Below, in pieces: positions 24,488-36,604 of a stretch of DNA of 64,000 bases. The DNA lies in assembly GCA_023053575.1 (NCBI GenBank), contig JAKZAP010000001.1:27794533-27858532 (forward strand). The letters run 5' to 3'. Made by a program: the position numbers and the translations under genes. How positions within the stretch are numbered: the stretch's first letter is position 1; the number at the start of each line of letters is the position of its first letter. Below the pieces are notes generated by a model. It was not told where the DNA came from. It ran no database searches and saw only the letters and a list, made by a program, of their open reading frames with translations. Source of the DNA: Branchinecta lynchi. Its lineage: Eukaryota > Arthropoda > Branchiopoda > Anostraca > Branchinectidae.

Positions 24488-24774
24488 ATTCGCAGTCAGC
24501 TAGCGCTGAAGGAAATTTCTCCATCTCTAATTAACGTTAACTTCCATTTCCAAAAATTACAATTTCTTACTGAACTTCACTTACACAGCTACGCTAATGT
24601 CTCATTGTCTAAACACTCCTTGAGCCGAAGATGATTGGAAAACGTACATTAAACAAATTGCTCAACACGGATAATAAGATACAATGTTGGAAAGCGGTGT
24701 TTTCTACCTCCTTGGCACAGGTCCTCGTCTGATTTTGGATCAAAATAAACAATCCTGCAATCCTGCAAAATCTG

Positions 24775-24860
24775 AAACTGAACATGCAAACATGTGACAT
24801 ACAAACATGAAACATACAAACATAACAAACATACATACATGAACATGTTTCTATGTTTGT
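24775..24860. repeat. CATACAAA-type microsatellite
   Basis: An imperfect tandem run of ACATACAAAC, ACATGAAAC and ACATACAT units. The long minus-strand frames over it (MYVCYVCMFHVCM-like) are low-complexity translation, not genes. Confidence 0.8.
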
Positions 24861-25117
24861 TTCTTCCAGTCTATGGACAGTCTAACGAGGACCCTTGCCT
24901 CAGATGGCCAAAAAATCGCTTTCAAACATCGCAGCTGGTTTTCTTTATTTATTTGCCCATTTTTCCTCCATTCTCTCTATTTCATCTCCGTTTTTCCTTT
25001 CCACTTTAAAATTTTTTTTATAAGATATAATTAAAATATTTTATGATTTACCAAGAGCAGCAAAAAAAGGTAGCATTCTCAATCACGTCTCCTACTAACA
25101 TAACACATATATATAAC

Positions 25118-26632
25118 AACAAGAGCTGAAAGCTCATATGGCACTGGTAAGAACAGTTAGTATGTTTGTCAGATACGGTTTTCAGTTTTCAAGGCTGGAT
25201 CTCTCTCCCGATATTCATTTCATCAGAAAATGGGGTTGATCTAGTAAATCTGAAATGGTTATACCATTCATTGACAACTGTTTCTTCCTCCAACTATGAC
25301 CGGATCGGAGGAGGGACTATTTTTAAGCCAATCTGATAGAGTCCCTAATATGCCTGCAAAGTTTCACGGTCATAGCAAATCTGCAAGTACCCTAACTCGT
25401 CATCATCGGAACTGTGGAAAACCCCCTCCAACCCTCCAACCCCCACTCGGGCACGATCCGGTCCTGTTTTGTCTATAATGTATCTACGTCTTATGCTTGT
25501 TCTTCCCCCCAAGTCGCATCCGATTTCTCAACTCTAAGCGTTTCACGAGATTTCCGGCACCCCCCCCCCCTCCCAAAGATATCCAGAATTGAAATTGATC
25601 ATCTGAGACATTTGTTCTTGACACTTGACAAGTTTCATGCATGTCTCATCACCCGTTCCAGAGTTATGCATGCCACTAGAATCCGGATTCCTCATCCTTC
25701 CACTACCTCCATGATCATCGGATCGGGAAAGGAACTATTTTCAAGTCGACCTGGGAGAGTACCTAATATGTCTGCCAAGTTTCATGGTCCTAGCGCATGT
25801 GGAAGTACCCTAACTCGTGATCACCGGAAATCCGGGAAAACGCCCTCCAACCGCCTCGACTGTGACACTATATGGTCTTGTTCTGTCAACAAAGTATCTA
25901 GGTTTAATGCTTGTTCTTCCCTTCAAGTTCCATCCCGATCCCTCGACCCTAAGCATTTCACGAGATTTCCGGTCCCCCCCCCCTCTACCCCCTCCCCCAA
26001 TTTTCGCATTCAGTCCATATTTGAAACTGAAAATCTGAGACACTTGTTCTTCACAATTGTCAAATTTCATGCATGTCCGATTACAAGTTTCAAAGTTCTG
26101 CATGTTACTAGTTTCCGGATTTCCCCTACCTCCACTCCCCCCATGATGGCCGGATCCGGGAAGTGATTATTTCCAAGTTATTCTGGTCGTTTTCCTCATA
26201 TGCCTGCCAAATTGTATTGTCCTAGCTTATGTGGAAGCGTTTCACGAGATTTCCGGTGCCCCCTCCAGCCCCCGAACCACCCAAGTTATCGGATCTTGTC
26301 CAGATTTGAAACTGAGCATTGGAAGCACTTCTTCTTGACATACGTCAAGTTTCATGCATGTCTGATTACCCGTTCCAAAGTTATGCATGCTACTACTTTC
26401 CGGATTTCCCATTCCTCCACTCCCACCACGATGGCCGGACCGGGGAAGTGATTATTTCCAAGTTAATCTGGTCGGTTTCCTGATACGCCTGCCAAGTTTC
26501 ATCGTCCTAGCGTATGTGGAAGTGCCCAAACTAGCAAAACCGGGACAGACCGACAGAACGACAGACCGACAATCCGACAGACCGACAGAAATTACAATCG
26601 CTATATGGCACTTGAGTATGCTCAAGTGCCAT
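25118..26632 (+). mobile_element. E-family element E1, complete termini
   Basis: The 5' end is AAGAGCTGAAAGCTCATATG; the 3' end is GACAGACCGACAG..., then GCTATATGGCACTTGAG, the hairpin and CCAT. The interior holds alternating block types: GATCCCTCGACC...CTAAGC, then GATCACCCGTTC...AGTTATGCATG, then ATCGTCCTAGC. Each is followed by a C-rich tract. The 250-residue frame at 25414-26166 is created by this periodicity and is not a gene. Confidence 0.78.
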
Positions 26633-26779
26633 GCAAACAATCAGTCCATCTTAGGTGAGAGAGATTAGGGACGTCTTAGGGATCCGCCGTAGGAAGCGCT
26701 TCCTAAGGGTGGTTTGTCATTAATTATTCTTTAACCGTCTAACCCAACATTCCAGTCTAAAAAAGTCTACCTCTCTACA

Positions 26780-28557
26780 AACAAGAGCTGAAAGCTCATA
26801 TGGCACTTGTAAGAACAGTTAGCATGTTTGTCAGATACGGTTTGCAGTTTTCAAGGCTGAGTCTCTCTCCCGATATTCATTTCATTAGAAAATGGGCTTG
26901 ATCTTGTAAATCTCAAATGGTTATACCACTCATTGACAACTGTTTCTTTCTCCAAGAGATGATCGGATCGAAGGAGGGACTATTTTTAAGCCAATATGAT
27001 AGTCCCTTACATGCCTGCTAATTTTCACGGTTATAGCACGTCTGGAATTACCGTAACTCGTGATCATCGGAACTGATAAAAACCCCTCGAACTCCCCCCA
27101 CTGTGACATGATCCGGTCCTGTTTTGTCAATAATGTATCTACGGCTTATGCTTGTTCTTCCCTCTAAGTCGCAGAACCCTGCCCTAACCCCCCCTCCCTC
27201 CAGCTCCCCCCGTGAAGTTATCGGATCCGTTCCAGAATTGAAATTGATCACCTGAGACACTTGTTCTTGACACTTGACAAGTTACATGCACGTCTCATCA
27301 CCCGTTCCAGAGTTATGCATGTCAATAGATTCCGGATTCCTCATACTTCCACTACCCCCATGATCATCGGATCGGGAAAGGATCTATTTTCTAGTTGACC
27401 TGGGAGAGTACCTAATATGTCTGCAAAGTTTCATGGTCCTAGTACATGTGGAAGTACCCTAACTCGTGATCACCGGAAATCTGGGAAAACGCCTTCAACC
27501 CCCTCTACTGTGACACGATCCGGTCTTGTTTTGTCAACAAAGTAATTAGGGTTAATGCTTGGTGTTCCCTATGAAAAATGTATCTCAAAATAGTACTATG
27601 AAGTAGTACGAAAAAGTTGCATGCAGTACTAACGATGCTACTACATGCTTCTACTTCAAGGCTACCGTGTTACTGCATACTACTATATGCTACTATTAGC
27701 AAGACTGGATGCTACTATGGCAAGACAGGATGCTACTGGATACTACTACATAAGTTTGGACCAGTCTGAGGCACATTAAATGATAGTATTCTTTGCTATT
27801 ACATAGTATTACATGCAACGTTTTCGTACTACTACCATACTACTACGCAGGCTACAAACTTTTCATCGGGTTCCCTTCAAGTTCCATCCCGATCCCTCGA
27901 CCCTAAGCATTTCACGAGATTTCCGCCCCCCCCTCCCTCTACCCCCTCCTCCAGTTTTCGGATTCGGTACAGATTTGAAATTGAAAATCTGAGACACTTG
28001 TTCTTCACAGTTGTCAAGTTTCATGCATGTCCGATTATCCGTTCCAGAGTTATGCATGTTTCTAGTTTCCCGATTCCCCATCCCTCCACTCCCCCCGCGA
28101 TGACTTGATCGGGGAAGCGATTATTTCCAAGTTAATCTGGTTGGTTCCCTCATATTCCTGCCAAGTTTTATTGTGCTAGCTAAAGTGGAAGCGTTTCACG
28201 AGATTTCCGGTGCCCCCCTCCAGCCCCCCCCCCCCAGTTATCGGACCTGGACCGGATTTGAAACTGAGCATCTGAAGGACTTGTTCTTGACATATGTCAA
28301 GTTTCATGCATGTCCGATTACCCGTTCTAAAGTTATGTATGTTACTAGTTTCCGGATTTCCCATTCCTCCACTCCCCCCACGATGGCCGGATCAGGAAAG
28401 TGATTGTTTCCAAGTTAATCTGGTTGGGTCCCTTATATGTCTGCCAAGATTCATCGTCCTAGCGTATGTGGAAGTGCCCAAACTAGCAAAACTGGGACAG
28501 ACCGACAGAAATTACAATCGCTTTATGGCACTTGAGTATGCTCGAGTGCCATAAAAA
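26780..28557 (+). mobile_element. E-family element E2, complete termini, with nested insertion
   Basis: Termini and interior closely match E1, which ends only about 150 bp upstream in the same orientation. A 299-bp foreign element sits inside at 27571-27869. Excluding it, E2 is about 1.47 kb, like E1 (1.51 kb), which supports a common full length for this subfamily. Confidence 0.78.
27571..27869. mobile_element. MITE-like insertion inside E2, TACTAC-rich
   Basis: It interrupts an E block otherwise reading CTTGTTCTTCCCTTCAAGTT in sister copies. The flanks carry GTTCCCT at 27564-27570 and 27870-27876, a 7-bp (possibly 8-bp) target duplication. The ends are imperfect inverted repeats: ATGAAAAATG...AGTAGTACGAAAAAGTTGCA on the left and the complement of ...ACGAAAACGTTGCAT on the right. 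It is non-coding; a hAT-type origin is plausible from the duplication length. Confidence 0.7.
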
Positions 28558-28559
28558 TA

Positions 28560-29005
28560 CACAACTAACATATTCCTCGTGCCAGGAAAGCACAAAAGGA
28601 GTGTATAAAGAAAACAATACCTGAATACCTCATATAAATTAATAACTTGTGCGGTTTTTTTCTGACTACTATTCCCTTCTTTTTCTTTTCCTTTCTTTCT
28701 AGTGCATATTTCTTCTGTTTTTGCCTTTAATATTTTTTTTGTATGTGTACTTTATTTATGCCTGTAATACGATGTAATTATTGTAATGTGAATATCTTCA
28801 ATGTAGGTTAGTGTAGGCCTATAGGTACTGGATACCCTACAAGATAGCTTCAGGGGATCTTGCTACTATTTGTGTTCTGTAGTTTGTGTAATATGAACAA
28901 ATGAAATGAATGAATGACATGAATGGAATAAAAAGAAAAGAGAACAAAAAATTAACTATCGTTTTAACCTTGAATGAAGATAAGAGAAAAAGGGAACTAC
29001 CTTAC
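28560..29005. other. AT-rich stretch between E2 and an RT remnant
   Basis: It probably includes the 3' UTR and tail of the minus-strand retroelement fragment at 29007-29310, judging by ATGAATGAATGAC and AATAAAAAGAAAAGAG-like runs at 28900-28950. No gene is seen. Confidence 0.3.
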
Positions 29006-29006
29006 C

Positions 29007-29310
29007 TTAGACCTTAGTTCCTCCTGCACCTCCAGAGGCGATTAGGACCAAAGACAGTAAAAGTGGGTCCACTAATGTCCCACTATTATTGTCTTTGCTT
29101 AGGACATCCAAGAAGAGCCGCCAGTCGTCTCTCATAAGTTCCGCTGCCAATACATCTTTCCATTCGGGCTGGATAGATGCGTTGGTATTATGAAGGTCCG
29201 ACTGGTAGGTACGGCGAAGAGTGTTCTTCGGTCGCCCTCTTCGTCTGGATCCCTCCGGATACCACTGAAGGATGGCGTTGGGGAGTCTGGTGCTTCCCAC
29301 CCTGATCGTA
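29007..29310 (-). pseudogene. Non-LTR retrotransposon ORF2 C-terminus
   Basis: The minus-strand frame contains QWYPEGSRRRGRPKNTLRRT and then WKDVLAAELMRDDWR. This is the W-x-P-x-G-x-[RK]RGRPK-x-x-WRR type tail found at the C-terminus of many RTE/Jockey-like endonuclease-reverse transcriptase proteins. Only about 100 residues remain, with no catalytic RT motif, so it is a 5'-truncated copy. It ends where element E7 begins at 29342. Confidence 0.75.
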
Positions 29311-30044
29311 TGAATAAAAAGGAACTGGAAAGAAGAAAAACAAACAAGAACTAGAAGCTCATACGGCACTAGAAAGACTGGGTTAAAAGATGAAAGTTGA
29401 AATTTGCAAATTCTTGGTTTCTTCTAATAATTTCTAAGCAAAGCCCTTGAGACAAGAATGATCATAGGAGCTTGGAAATCACTAGAATCTGTCGTTTGGT
29501 ACAAAATATGTTATTTTTGCACTTGGCTGTGATGACGTGCACTTTGAGGGCACTGGAAATTACCCTGTCAGCAAATCCCCAAGGGCAAAAATGATGAGGC
29601 GTCAAAGGAGCAAAATGTATATTTTGCTCCAATGTGTTTATTTGTTTTTTTACTTGTAACTCACCGGTAAGCAAAACACACAGGGAAAATTAGCATGGGA
29701 CCTTTCAGCTCATGATTATGTATGGTTTGGTCCAAAAGTGCCTACTTTTTTTCACTTTTCGGTTCAGATGCGCGCACTTTACGGGTGCTAGAAATCTATT
29801 TGGAACAAAACCATTGTGGCACAATAGACAATCGATCCCGGGGATCATGATTTGTAGGCTACAGCTCGATCGAAAGTATTTTTTTTTCTTTTCGCGGTTA
29901 AAATCCGCACTTAAAGGGATCATCGGATCTGGGAAGTGACAATTTGTGAGCCAATCGTGTTGAGTCTCTAATGTTCCAGCTAAAATTCATCGTTCTAGTA
30001 TATCTGGAAGTATCTTAACTCGCGATAACAGGAATACCAAACTC

Positions 30045-30890
30045 TGCCCGGCCCTGTAAGGCTCCCCTTTGGGGCGGTACGAGACAGACGGTCTAAGTGA
30101 GGCTAATGACCCCGGTAAGGTCTACTTGACCTCGGTTTCCTTAGTTGAAGGCTCAGTGAAGAGCCGTCACCTAGTGTAGCGTTGAGCTCGAAGCTGGCGT
30201 GGAGACGGTAACGTGGAATATGGTAGCGTGTAGTCGAGTGCGTGTGGTTTCTAAGGCCTAAATAAACCTCACAATCTCTCCAGACACAAGAATTGTTTGT
30301 ACTTTAGAAATCCATATAAAGTTGGAAGAAAGGGTGTTTATTAATTTTGGTATTCCTTTAATATATAGTGTAAGTTGATGGTGAGGATAGGACTGAAGAG
30401 CCGGTGTTGACTTGTGATTATGATGAGGTATATCTAAAAGAAAACTTACGTTAGTATTCTCCTCTAATTCCTAGTCGGGGTGGTGTTCACGGAAGAACGG
30501 TTGGATCAGAACTCCCCGAATCGTTCCTTTCCCAGCTCTCACCTTCTTTCGAGGGAAGACATTCTCTTGGAGGCGGGGTCCGGGTTGAAGTTTTACCTTA
30601 GAACTGCTAGCATCTCATTGGCTGTTAGAACCGTGATGCAGCACTCGTTGTTCATTATGCTGGTGACTTTTTTCAAAGGGATCTTATTTAATTGCCTCTT
30701 TGACCGTGCGGAATAAGCTTACGTGATTTATTGTTTGAAACTTGAGTTGGGTAAAATAGCTGTCGAGTAATAACCGTTAAAGGACAGGAGAATAAGTCTA
30801 GTAGAGGGAAGCCTATTGTAAAATAATAAATTAAGTGAAACGATCTCACCTTGTGTGTTCAGGGAGGGGGGGGGAGGAAGGACCCTTCTT
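30045..30890. mobile_element. Unidentified ~850-bp insertion in E7
   Basis: E7 is interrupted after GGAATACCAAACTCTG and resumes near TAGTGATGTACCTAG. The intervening sequence is GC-rich at first (GGCTCCCCTTTGGGGC forms a hairpin), then carries an AATAAA at about 30260. The composition resembles a solo terminal repeat or other retroelement piece, but no target duplication or internal domain can be shown. The 78-residue frame at 30480 is unidentified. Confidence 0.35.
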
Positions 30891-31264
30891 ACAGCCCGAA
30901 TCCTGTCTAGTGATGTACCTAGTTCTTGTTCTTCCCACGAAGTTTCTTCCCGATCGCTGCACTTTACAAATGTTAAAAGATTTCCGGTCTCCGACCTCCC
31001 CCCCCCCCCACATTAACTGGATCCTACCCGGAATTGAAACGGGACATCTGAGACACGAGGTCGTCTCCACATAAACCGTTTCATAAAGTTCCAATCACGC
31101 GTTATACTGATCGCATAGTTATACATTCCTCAAGAATTAGATTCCCCTCCCTCGACCCCCCCCCCCCACACGATGGTCCGATCGGGGACTTGACTATATG
31201 GATCCTTAATCTGCCTGCCAAGTTTCATCGTTCTAGAACATTTGGAAGTATCTTAACTCGCCAC

Positions 31265-31361
31265 ATTTGACAGTTCATAACGGATACGTCAGCTGAATTT
31301 TATTAGAGCAATATTTCGGCCCTTCTTCGCAGTCAGCTTGGGTAGATGGAATATCTATCCT
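31265..31361 (+). mobile_element. Short (~95-bp) TTTCGGCCC element in E7 with target duplication
   Basis: The insertion contains TTGACAGTTCATAACGGATA, then CAGCTGAATTTTATTAGAGC, then ATATTTCGGCCCTTCTT. It is bracketed by TATCTTAACTCGC and TATCCTAACTTGCG, an apparent 13-14 bp imperfect target-site duplication. This shows the motif family at 17.6, 21.3, 24.4 and 43.4 kb is itself mobile. Confidence 0.5.
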
Positions 31362-31435
31362 AACTTGCGCTCACCGGCCTGAACGACCGACAGACACAAA
31401 AGCGCTCGGTATATGGCACTTGGTTGGAAGGCAAT

Positions 31436-32512
31436 TGTCATTAGAAAAAACTCAGTATTAATACTTTCATCACCATCATCATGATTTTGTTTATAACCCG
31501 TCATTGACCAAAACGTGGCGAGGCCCAGAAAAGATGGATTAAAGAACAAGAAAAATGAAAGAGAAACAAGGGCAAGGAAAAACATACTTCGATAACTACG
31601 AACTCGGAAGAACAAAGATAGAATGACTCCTGACAGTCAGTAGAAAAATCACTGATGCGCTTCTCAGTGACTTCCGCTGGGCTTACCAATCGATAATTTC
31701 TCTGCAGAAAAGAATTACTTGTCCACGCTGGCAGTCCCATCAAATACTTTGCAAATTTAAAATAAAGACGGTGAACATGCTTCCTCTCACCACAATTAAA
31801 TAAAGACCAAACAGGAGCAAGAGTGAGTAGGTGAGGAACTGTTAGGCTATTATACAACTGAGGTCGGTGTGCTCTACTCAGATAACGAAACATTTGAAGC
31901 GAGGGATGCATATGCGGCCCGGATCTTTCGAGCAACATTTTCCAGTGCTAAGTTTGCAGTTTCTTTCAGATTCGCTCCAATAGGCATACCCATGCAAGTA
32001 AGACTGTTAGAGAAAGGACTTCAGGGCCCGATAGAACTTATTGAACGTCTGATTCCTTTGTAGTTAAACGGTAGGCCAACTGTCTCATCAGTGTTAAAGC
32101 TCAAACGCTTATACTCTTCTTGGAGACGCTCAAAAGTCGAAGAACATCCTTGGAAAGTGCAAAAGAGGCTCAGTAAATCATCTGCAAACGTAATTTGCGA
32201 TAGATCAACTCCTTTGAATATAAAAGTGCAATTTGAACTTTGTTTCCTTGACGGATAATCTGGTAAGATTTGCCAAAAACCGGAAATTTGGATCGAAAGG
32301 ATCAATGTCACCAGCCCATTTTCTTTGCATACAGTTCGTCGGTAATGGCCTACTGCAGAAATGAAGAATTTGGTCAAAGTAAAAGAACTCTGAGGTCGAT
32401 TATAGATCAGATTTGGAGTAAACATGCATGATGAATTCACATCTGAACTTGGTTTTCTTATCTGATTAATTGCTTTGCGGTAAGTTGTCAAAAAGACTTC
32501 AGAACAGTACAT
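31436..32512 (-). pseudogene. Non-LTR reverse transcriptase, 3' half (motif C to C-terminus)
   Basis: Minus-strand frames contain the RT motif C core ITFADDLLSLF (about 32165-32195), then GMPIGANLKETANLALENVA, then LYNSLTVPHLLTLAPVW in a shifted frame. The last two match the thumb and the region after it in LINE-type proteins. At least two frameshifts separate the blocks, so it is dead. The 3' end lies near 31440-31480 with a GATGATGGTGATGAAAG tail. The 5' half of the enzyme is not on this strand but on the opposite strand just to the right. Confidence 0.8.
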
Positions 32513-32689
32513 TTTGTTTTTACATATTCAAGCGGTTGATCATGGTTAAATAGAAAAGAGTTCGACCGAAAATCTACAAGGTTTGATTGTCTGGATTTTA
32601 AAGGCACCTACAACTTGCAGGTCATTTAATCGGGCAACATCTGGCCCTACTGTTTCATATGATCCTGGTTCACGGTGTGGTCCCTATGC

Positions 32690-33212
32690 AATTTTGTGTC
32701 GGACAGATAACTCCCACCCTTAAAAAGGGTAAAAAAGACGCTTCCATGTGCAGTTCTTATCGCCCCATTACTGTCTCGTGTACTACGTTCAAGCTCTTTG
32801 AGTCATTCTTGAGAAGAGGCATTGAAGAAAAATATTCCACCCCTCCTCGCCAGTTCGGGTACCAGCGAGGTTTAGCTGTAGAGAGCATGCTCTCTTTCTA
32901 CTTATAAATGTGCTTAAGGACATTGAAGACCGAGGCGATTTTTTTATTTTCTGTGCAATTGATGTCGCAAGAGCTTTTGACTCATGTACATTCGCGCAGG
33001 TTTTGCTTGAGGCTCATAAGAAAGGTGTTGACGCTGCGGTAATTATTCCTCTAAGATATGTACAGAAACCTGAAAGCTAAATTAAAGATGGTAGTCTGCT
33101 AATCCCAAATCCTGAAAGGTGTGCGTCCAAGAGCTCTGGCCTCTACAGTTTTATTCAATAATTATGTTAATGGTGCACAGGATAAGTTAAATTGTATTTA
33201 TCGTGTCGCTTG
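32690..33212 (+). pseudogene. Non-LTR reverse transcriptase, 5' half (fingers, motifs A-B), inverted
   Basis: Plus-strand frames show TLKKGKKDASMCSSYRPITV and RQFGYQRGLAVES (RT fingers), then after a frame change FCAIDVARAFDSC (motif A with catalytic D), then after another change VRPRALASTVLFNNYVNGAQ (motif B, where the usual R-Q-G is R-P-R). It stops just before motif C, exactly where the minus-strand half begins. Two frameshifts and stops make it a pseudogene. Confidence 0.8.
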
Positions 33213-33349
33213 ACCCAGATACAGAATCTCTACTCGATTTCAGCAACAACTTAAACCAAAGATCCGATTTTGCCCGGATACCGGGTGAATTGTTTGTCAG
33301 ACAAGAAAACAATTTTTACCCTTAATTCGAAACCCTCGTGGCGGTTCGA

Positions 33350-36300
33350 AGGGCTTGGGCATGGGGGGTGAGGACTTCAGAATACACGAATGGCTAAAAA
33401 CACAGCACCGGCATGCTCCAGAAATATTAACGTTATAAGTACTAAAACGCTACGGAAAATGCCATTGTAGTGATGAAATAACAAATAGTCCGGGCGCCAG
33501 ACCCCTAAAATATGACTACTAGGTGATCAGAAAGACACAGGCAGTTTGACGACAGTTTCCGACTATATCAACCACACTGAATCTGAATATGGGTGGGAGA
33601 TGACGGCTTGACCTTGTAAGAGCTGAAAAACACCCTTTTTAAGCCTAGAAAATGTGTCCTGACTGTTTTTTTTTCTTCTAAGGTTGCACAAGTCCAATTT
33701 AGTTGCGGAGCATCTCGTTTTATTCCTATGAGTGTCGTCTCTTAGAGGAAGTATTTTTTACGGTATCTCGTACAGTCCCGCAGCCATAGGCTAGTATTTA
33801 GAAATTTTCTCTGAAAATGTCGAAATTTAAAGGTTTATTTCGAGGTTAGGGACGTATCTCGTAACTTACTATATTTTTAGGACTTTTCATACTTTACCAG
33901 AACTTAACCTAGGTACTGAGCTTCACATTTCTCTAATGTTCCAAGCTCCAACTGTTCGGCGAAACAGCACAGAATTTTTTGAAAATTATAGGATAAAAAT
34001 GTATAAAAAAGTGCACTTTTGCAAAATACTGATGTGAAACAACATTCTACGCTCGAATTTGCCATAGAATTCATATATCACCTTTATTTTCAACCAAATA
34101 CTACGGTTGTCATAGGCTAATTATTTATTTATAGTCTTACATTTTTTTCTGAAAAATGGTACTGCGAGACACGTTTCTGACAAATTTCTATTACCGCCAG
34201 GCGCGCTAGAGGAAGAATAACAATCACAAGTGAGATCTGGATATAAGTTATCTGACGAGTGAATAAGCGATTAGTCTTTCGCTTCATATCGAGTCGCAAA
34301 TTAGCCCCGTCGAAAAGTCAGCCAGCACTCAGTACTGAAGTCGGAAGCCAAAAATGACAAACTTGATGAAACTTGACTGAACAGAATTGGGTAAAGCAAA
34401 AAGAGGGGAAGAGGCGTTTTCAACAGTTTTAAACGTGATTAGGCCTAAGAGGAACTGAAAATAGCAAAGCAAACCTGGGTGAACGTACACCAAGAAGTAA
34501 CGTGTCATTGTTTTCTTTACGATAGCGTAAATAGTGGCCAAAAAAGAACTAATCTGAGAGGAATTTTATGAGGGGGCTTAAAAATTCACGTCTGAATGCT
34601 AGCTGTCGGCACCACTTCACCCGCCATATGTGCCAAGACTGTCGCATAGCATTTCCGCAGAGAAGTGTCAGTATTTGCCGCACGCAGTCTACTGGAATAG
34701 AAGGTCGAAGCCTTGTTGACAGGTGGGGGACAGAGCGTCAGCCCTGAGGTCACTGGACTGATCCTTAAAGTGTCGTGAAGGGCCAGCCAAACTTGAGTGG
34801 GTTCAAGATTTTTTGCCATATACCGATGAAACCAATTTTTACAGAATATGCAAGGTTTCGGGCTCGAAGGGGATGATTTTTAGAATATCACTCCTCACTT
34901 TCAGTGTAAGTTCAGCGATTTATTGAATGACCTGAGACTTTAACAACAAATGTAGCAAATGTTGATTTTGCCGTTCGATAAGGGATAGCTGATCGCGTCA
35001 GGTCCACTAGTGCAATGTAGCAGCCCTATCCGACGACAGCCCATGATTCTCTGTTCACAGTTTGCTGGATCGGAAAGACTTTGTCACGCTGAACTGAAAA
35101 ATCGGGTTCAAATACCTGGTAACATCTCCAGAGGAATAGTTCGCTGTGCTCTGGGAAAATCTCTGGGTAAAATTAAACTTATAAAGTAATGCCAGAAGAA
35201 ACTAAAGCGAGATGGAAAAAAAAAGGGATCCACCTGAAACCGGTATTCCGTAACTGACCGTAGAAGAAATCCTTTCAAAAAAATCTGGAGCAAAGACGGA
35301 GTGTTGCCCCGGATGAGCAATCTCTCCTCCCCCCCCCCCCCCTTCTTTTCAACCGTCACCCGTGCCTCCGGAAAAATTGGCAATCGGTTTCTCTTGTATC
35401 TGCTTATTTGTCAGCCAATTTCTTTACAAAGCTTCTTAATTTTCGTTGATGAAACTGAATTAATGATTAACCCGTTGACTTTCAACTGTATTTTGATTTT
35501 TTTTTTTTCGCTGTTTGCCTTTTCTAGCTTTCAGCTATTTGCGATTAAATTTGCTTAACTGAGGCAACATAAAGATGACGATTGAATAATTGTCATTGTC
35601 AATGCAATGACGCTGTTGAGGAAACCATTATTGAAGAAAGTCTAACGGGGCTAAAGGCAAATTCAGCTCAGCTTTCGAGATAACGTAACGAGCTGCCTAT
35701 GCCCACCTGCTCATGTGACAGGAGAAACCCGCTAATCCGAAACCAAACACCAATTTTTGGGTTGAAATTCGTAGAAGTTTATTTATCACGAAACTATACG
35801 CAAAAACTGTGAACCTTTCTCTTTAATTAACTTCCTTCTTCCTGGTTCCTCTTCTTCTTGTGTTGAATCTTGAAATGAATCGTTGGGTACCAGTTAAATT
35901 CCAGGTCAAAAGGTAAACTCGATAAGTAAATGTCAGATACACAAATATTCCTACACGGAAGGCCTGAGACCTAGAAAGTCCTGGTACCCCGGCATAGGAA
36001 AGGGGTAAGTTTTGGTAAGGGTATCAGTCAACATCGGAAAGAAGAGAAATAGGTGTAACGTCAAATAGTCAAGAATATTCCTACACGGCAAGCCTGAGAC
36101 CTAGACAGTCCCGGTACCTCGACAAAAGAACATGGCAAGATTCGTCAGTTGACTTCGGTAAGGAAGATGGTAGGAACAAGTCCTGTTCATCAGTACACGT
36201 CATTGAACCAAACTTCCACATATTATAAGAAACCCGAAGCTTAAATATAACTAAAATTTGTACTTACTTTTACCAAGTTTTTTCCGCTACTCACTGATCA

Positions 36301-36600
36301 CTAATGTTTCACAGGTTAGACTTCTCACGAACTGATCACAACTCCCCGATTTTGCCTTGATTTGAACCTTAAATAATCCGTTCAAAATGCCATTCTTACC
36401 CCGAGCTAACCGAAATTTCCCCAAGATTGGAGAACTCCTCCCGTCACCAACAAGACACCTTGATTGCACAATACTTTCACCGGCACTTCCCCGTCTTGAA
36501 CTTTTGCTCCCAAAACGAACGCACCTATCTTGCAAATGCAAATGCAACTTACTTCTATTCTTACTGTGTCAAATTAGAGGGTTGAATATCCCTCAATATT
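33350..36600. other. Unannotated stretch with a tandem duplication
   Basis: No exon or RT block is recognised. A poly(C) tract lies at 35329-35342. Segments at 35938-36060 and 36064-36170 are a diverged tandem pair sharing ATATTCCTACACGG, GCCTGAGACCTAGA and GTACC. The facing frames at 36287-36647 have no recognisable domain. Confidence 0.35.
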
Positions 36601-36604
36601 ATAG

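Larger units (their letters stand above)
29342..31427 (+). mobile_element. E-family element E7, with two nested insertions
   Basis: It starts AAACAAGAACTAGAAGCTCA and ends with CGACCGACAGACAC and TATATGGCACTTGG. The 5' third (29400-29930) has the same tandem units as E5 and E6. The interior is broken by a segment of about 850 bp (30045-30890) and by a short element near 31265-31361. The 3' hairpin is degraded. Confidence 0.65.

Noticed and set aside
25414..26166. 250-residue plus-strand frame
   Set aside because: It lies wholly inside element E1. The proline-rich PPPLPP stretches are translated C-tracts, and homologous E copies break the frame.
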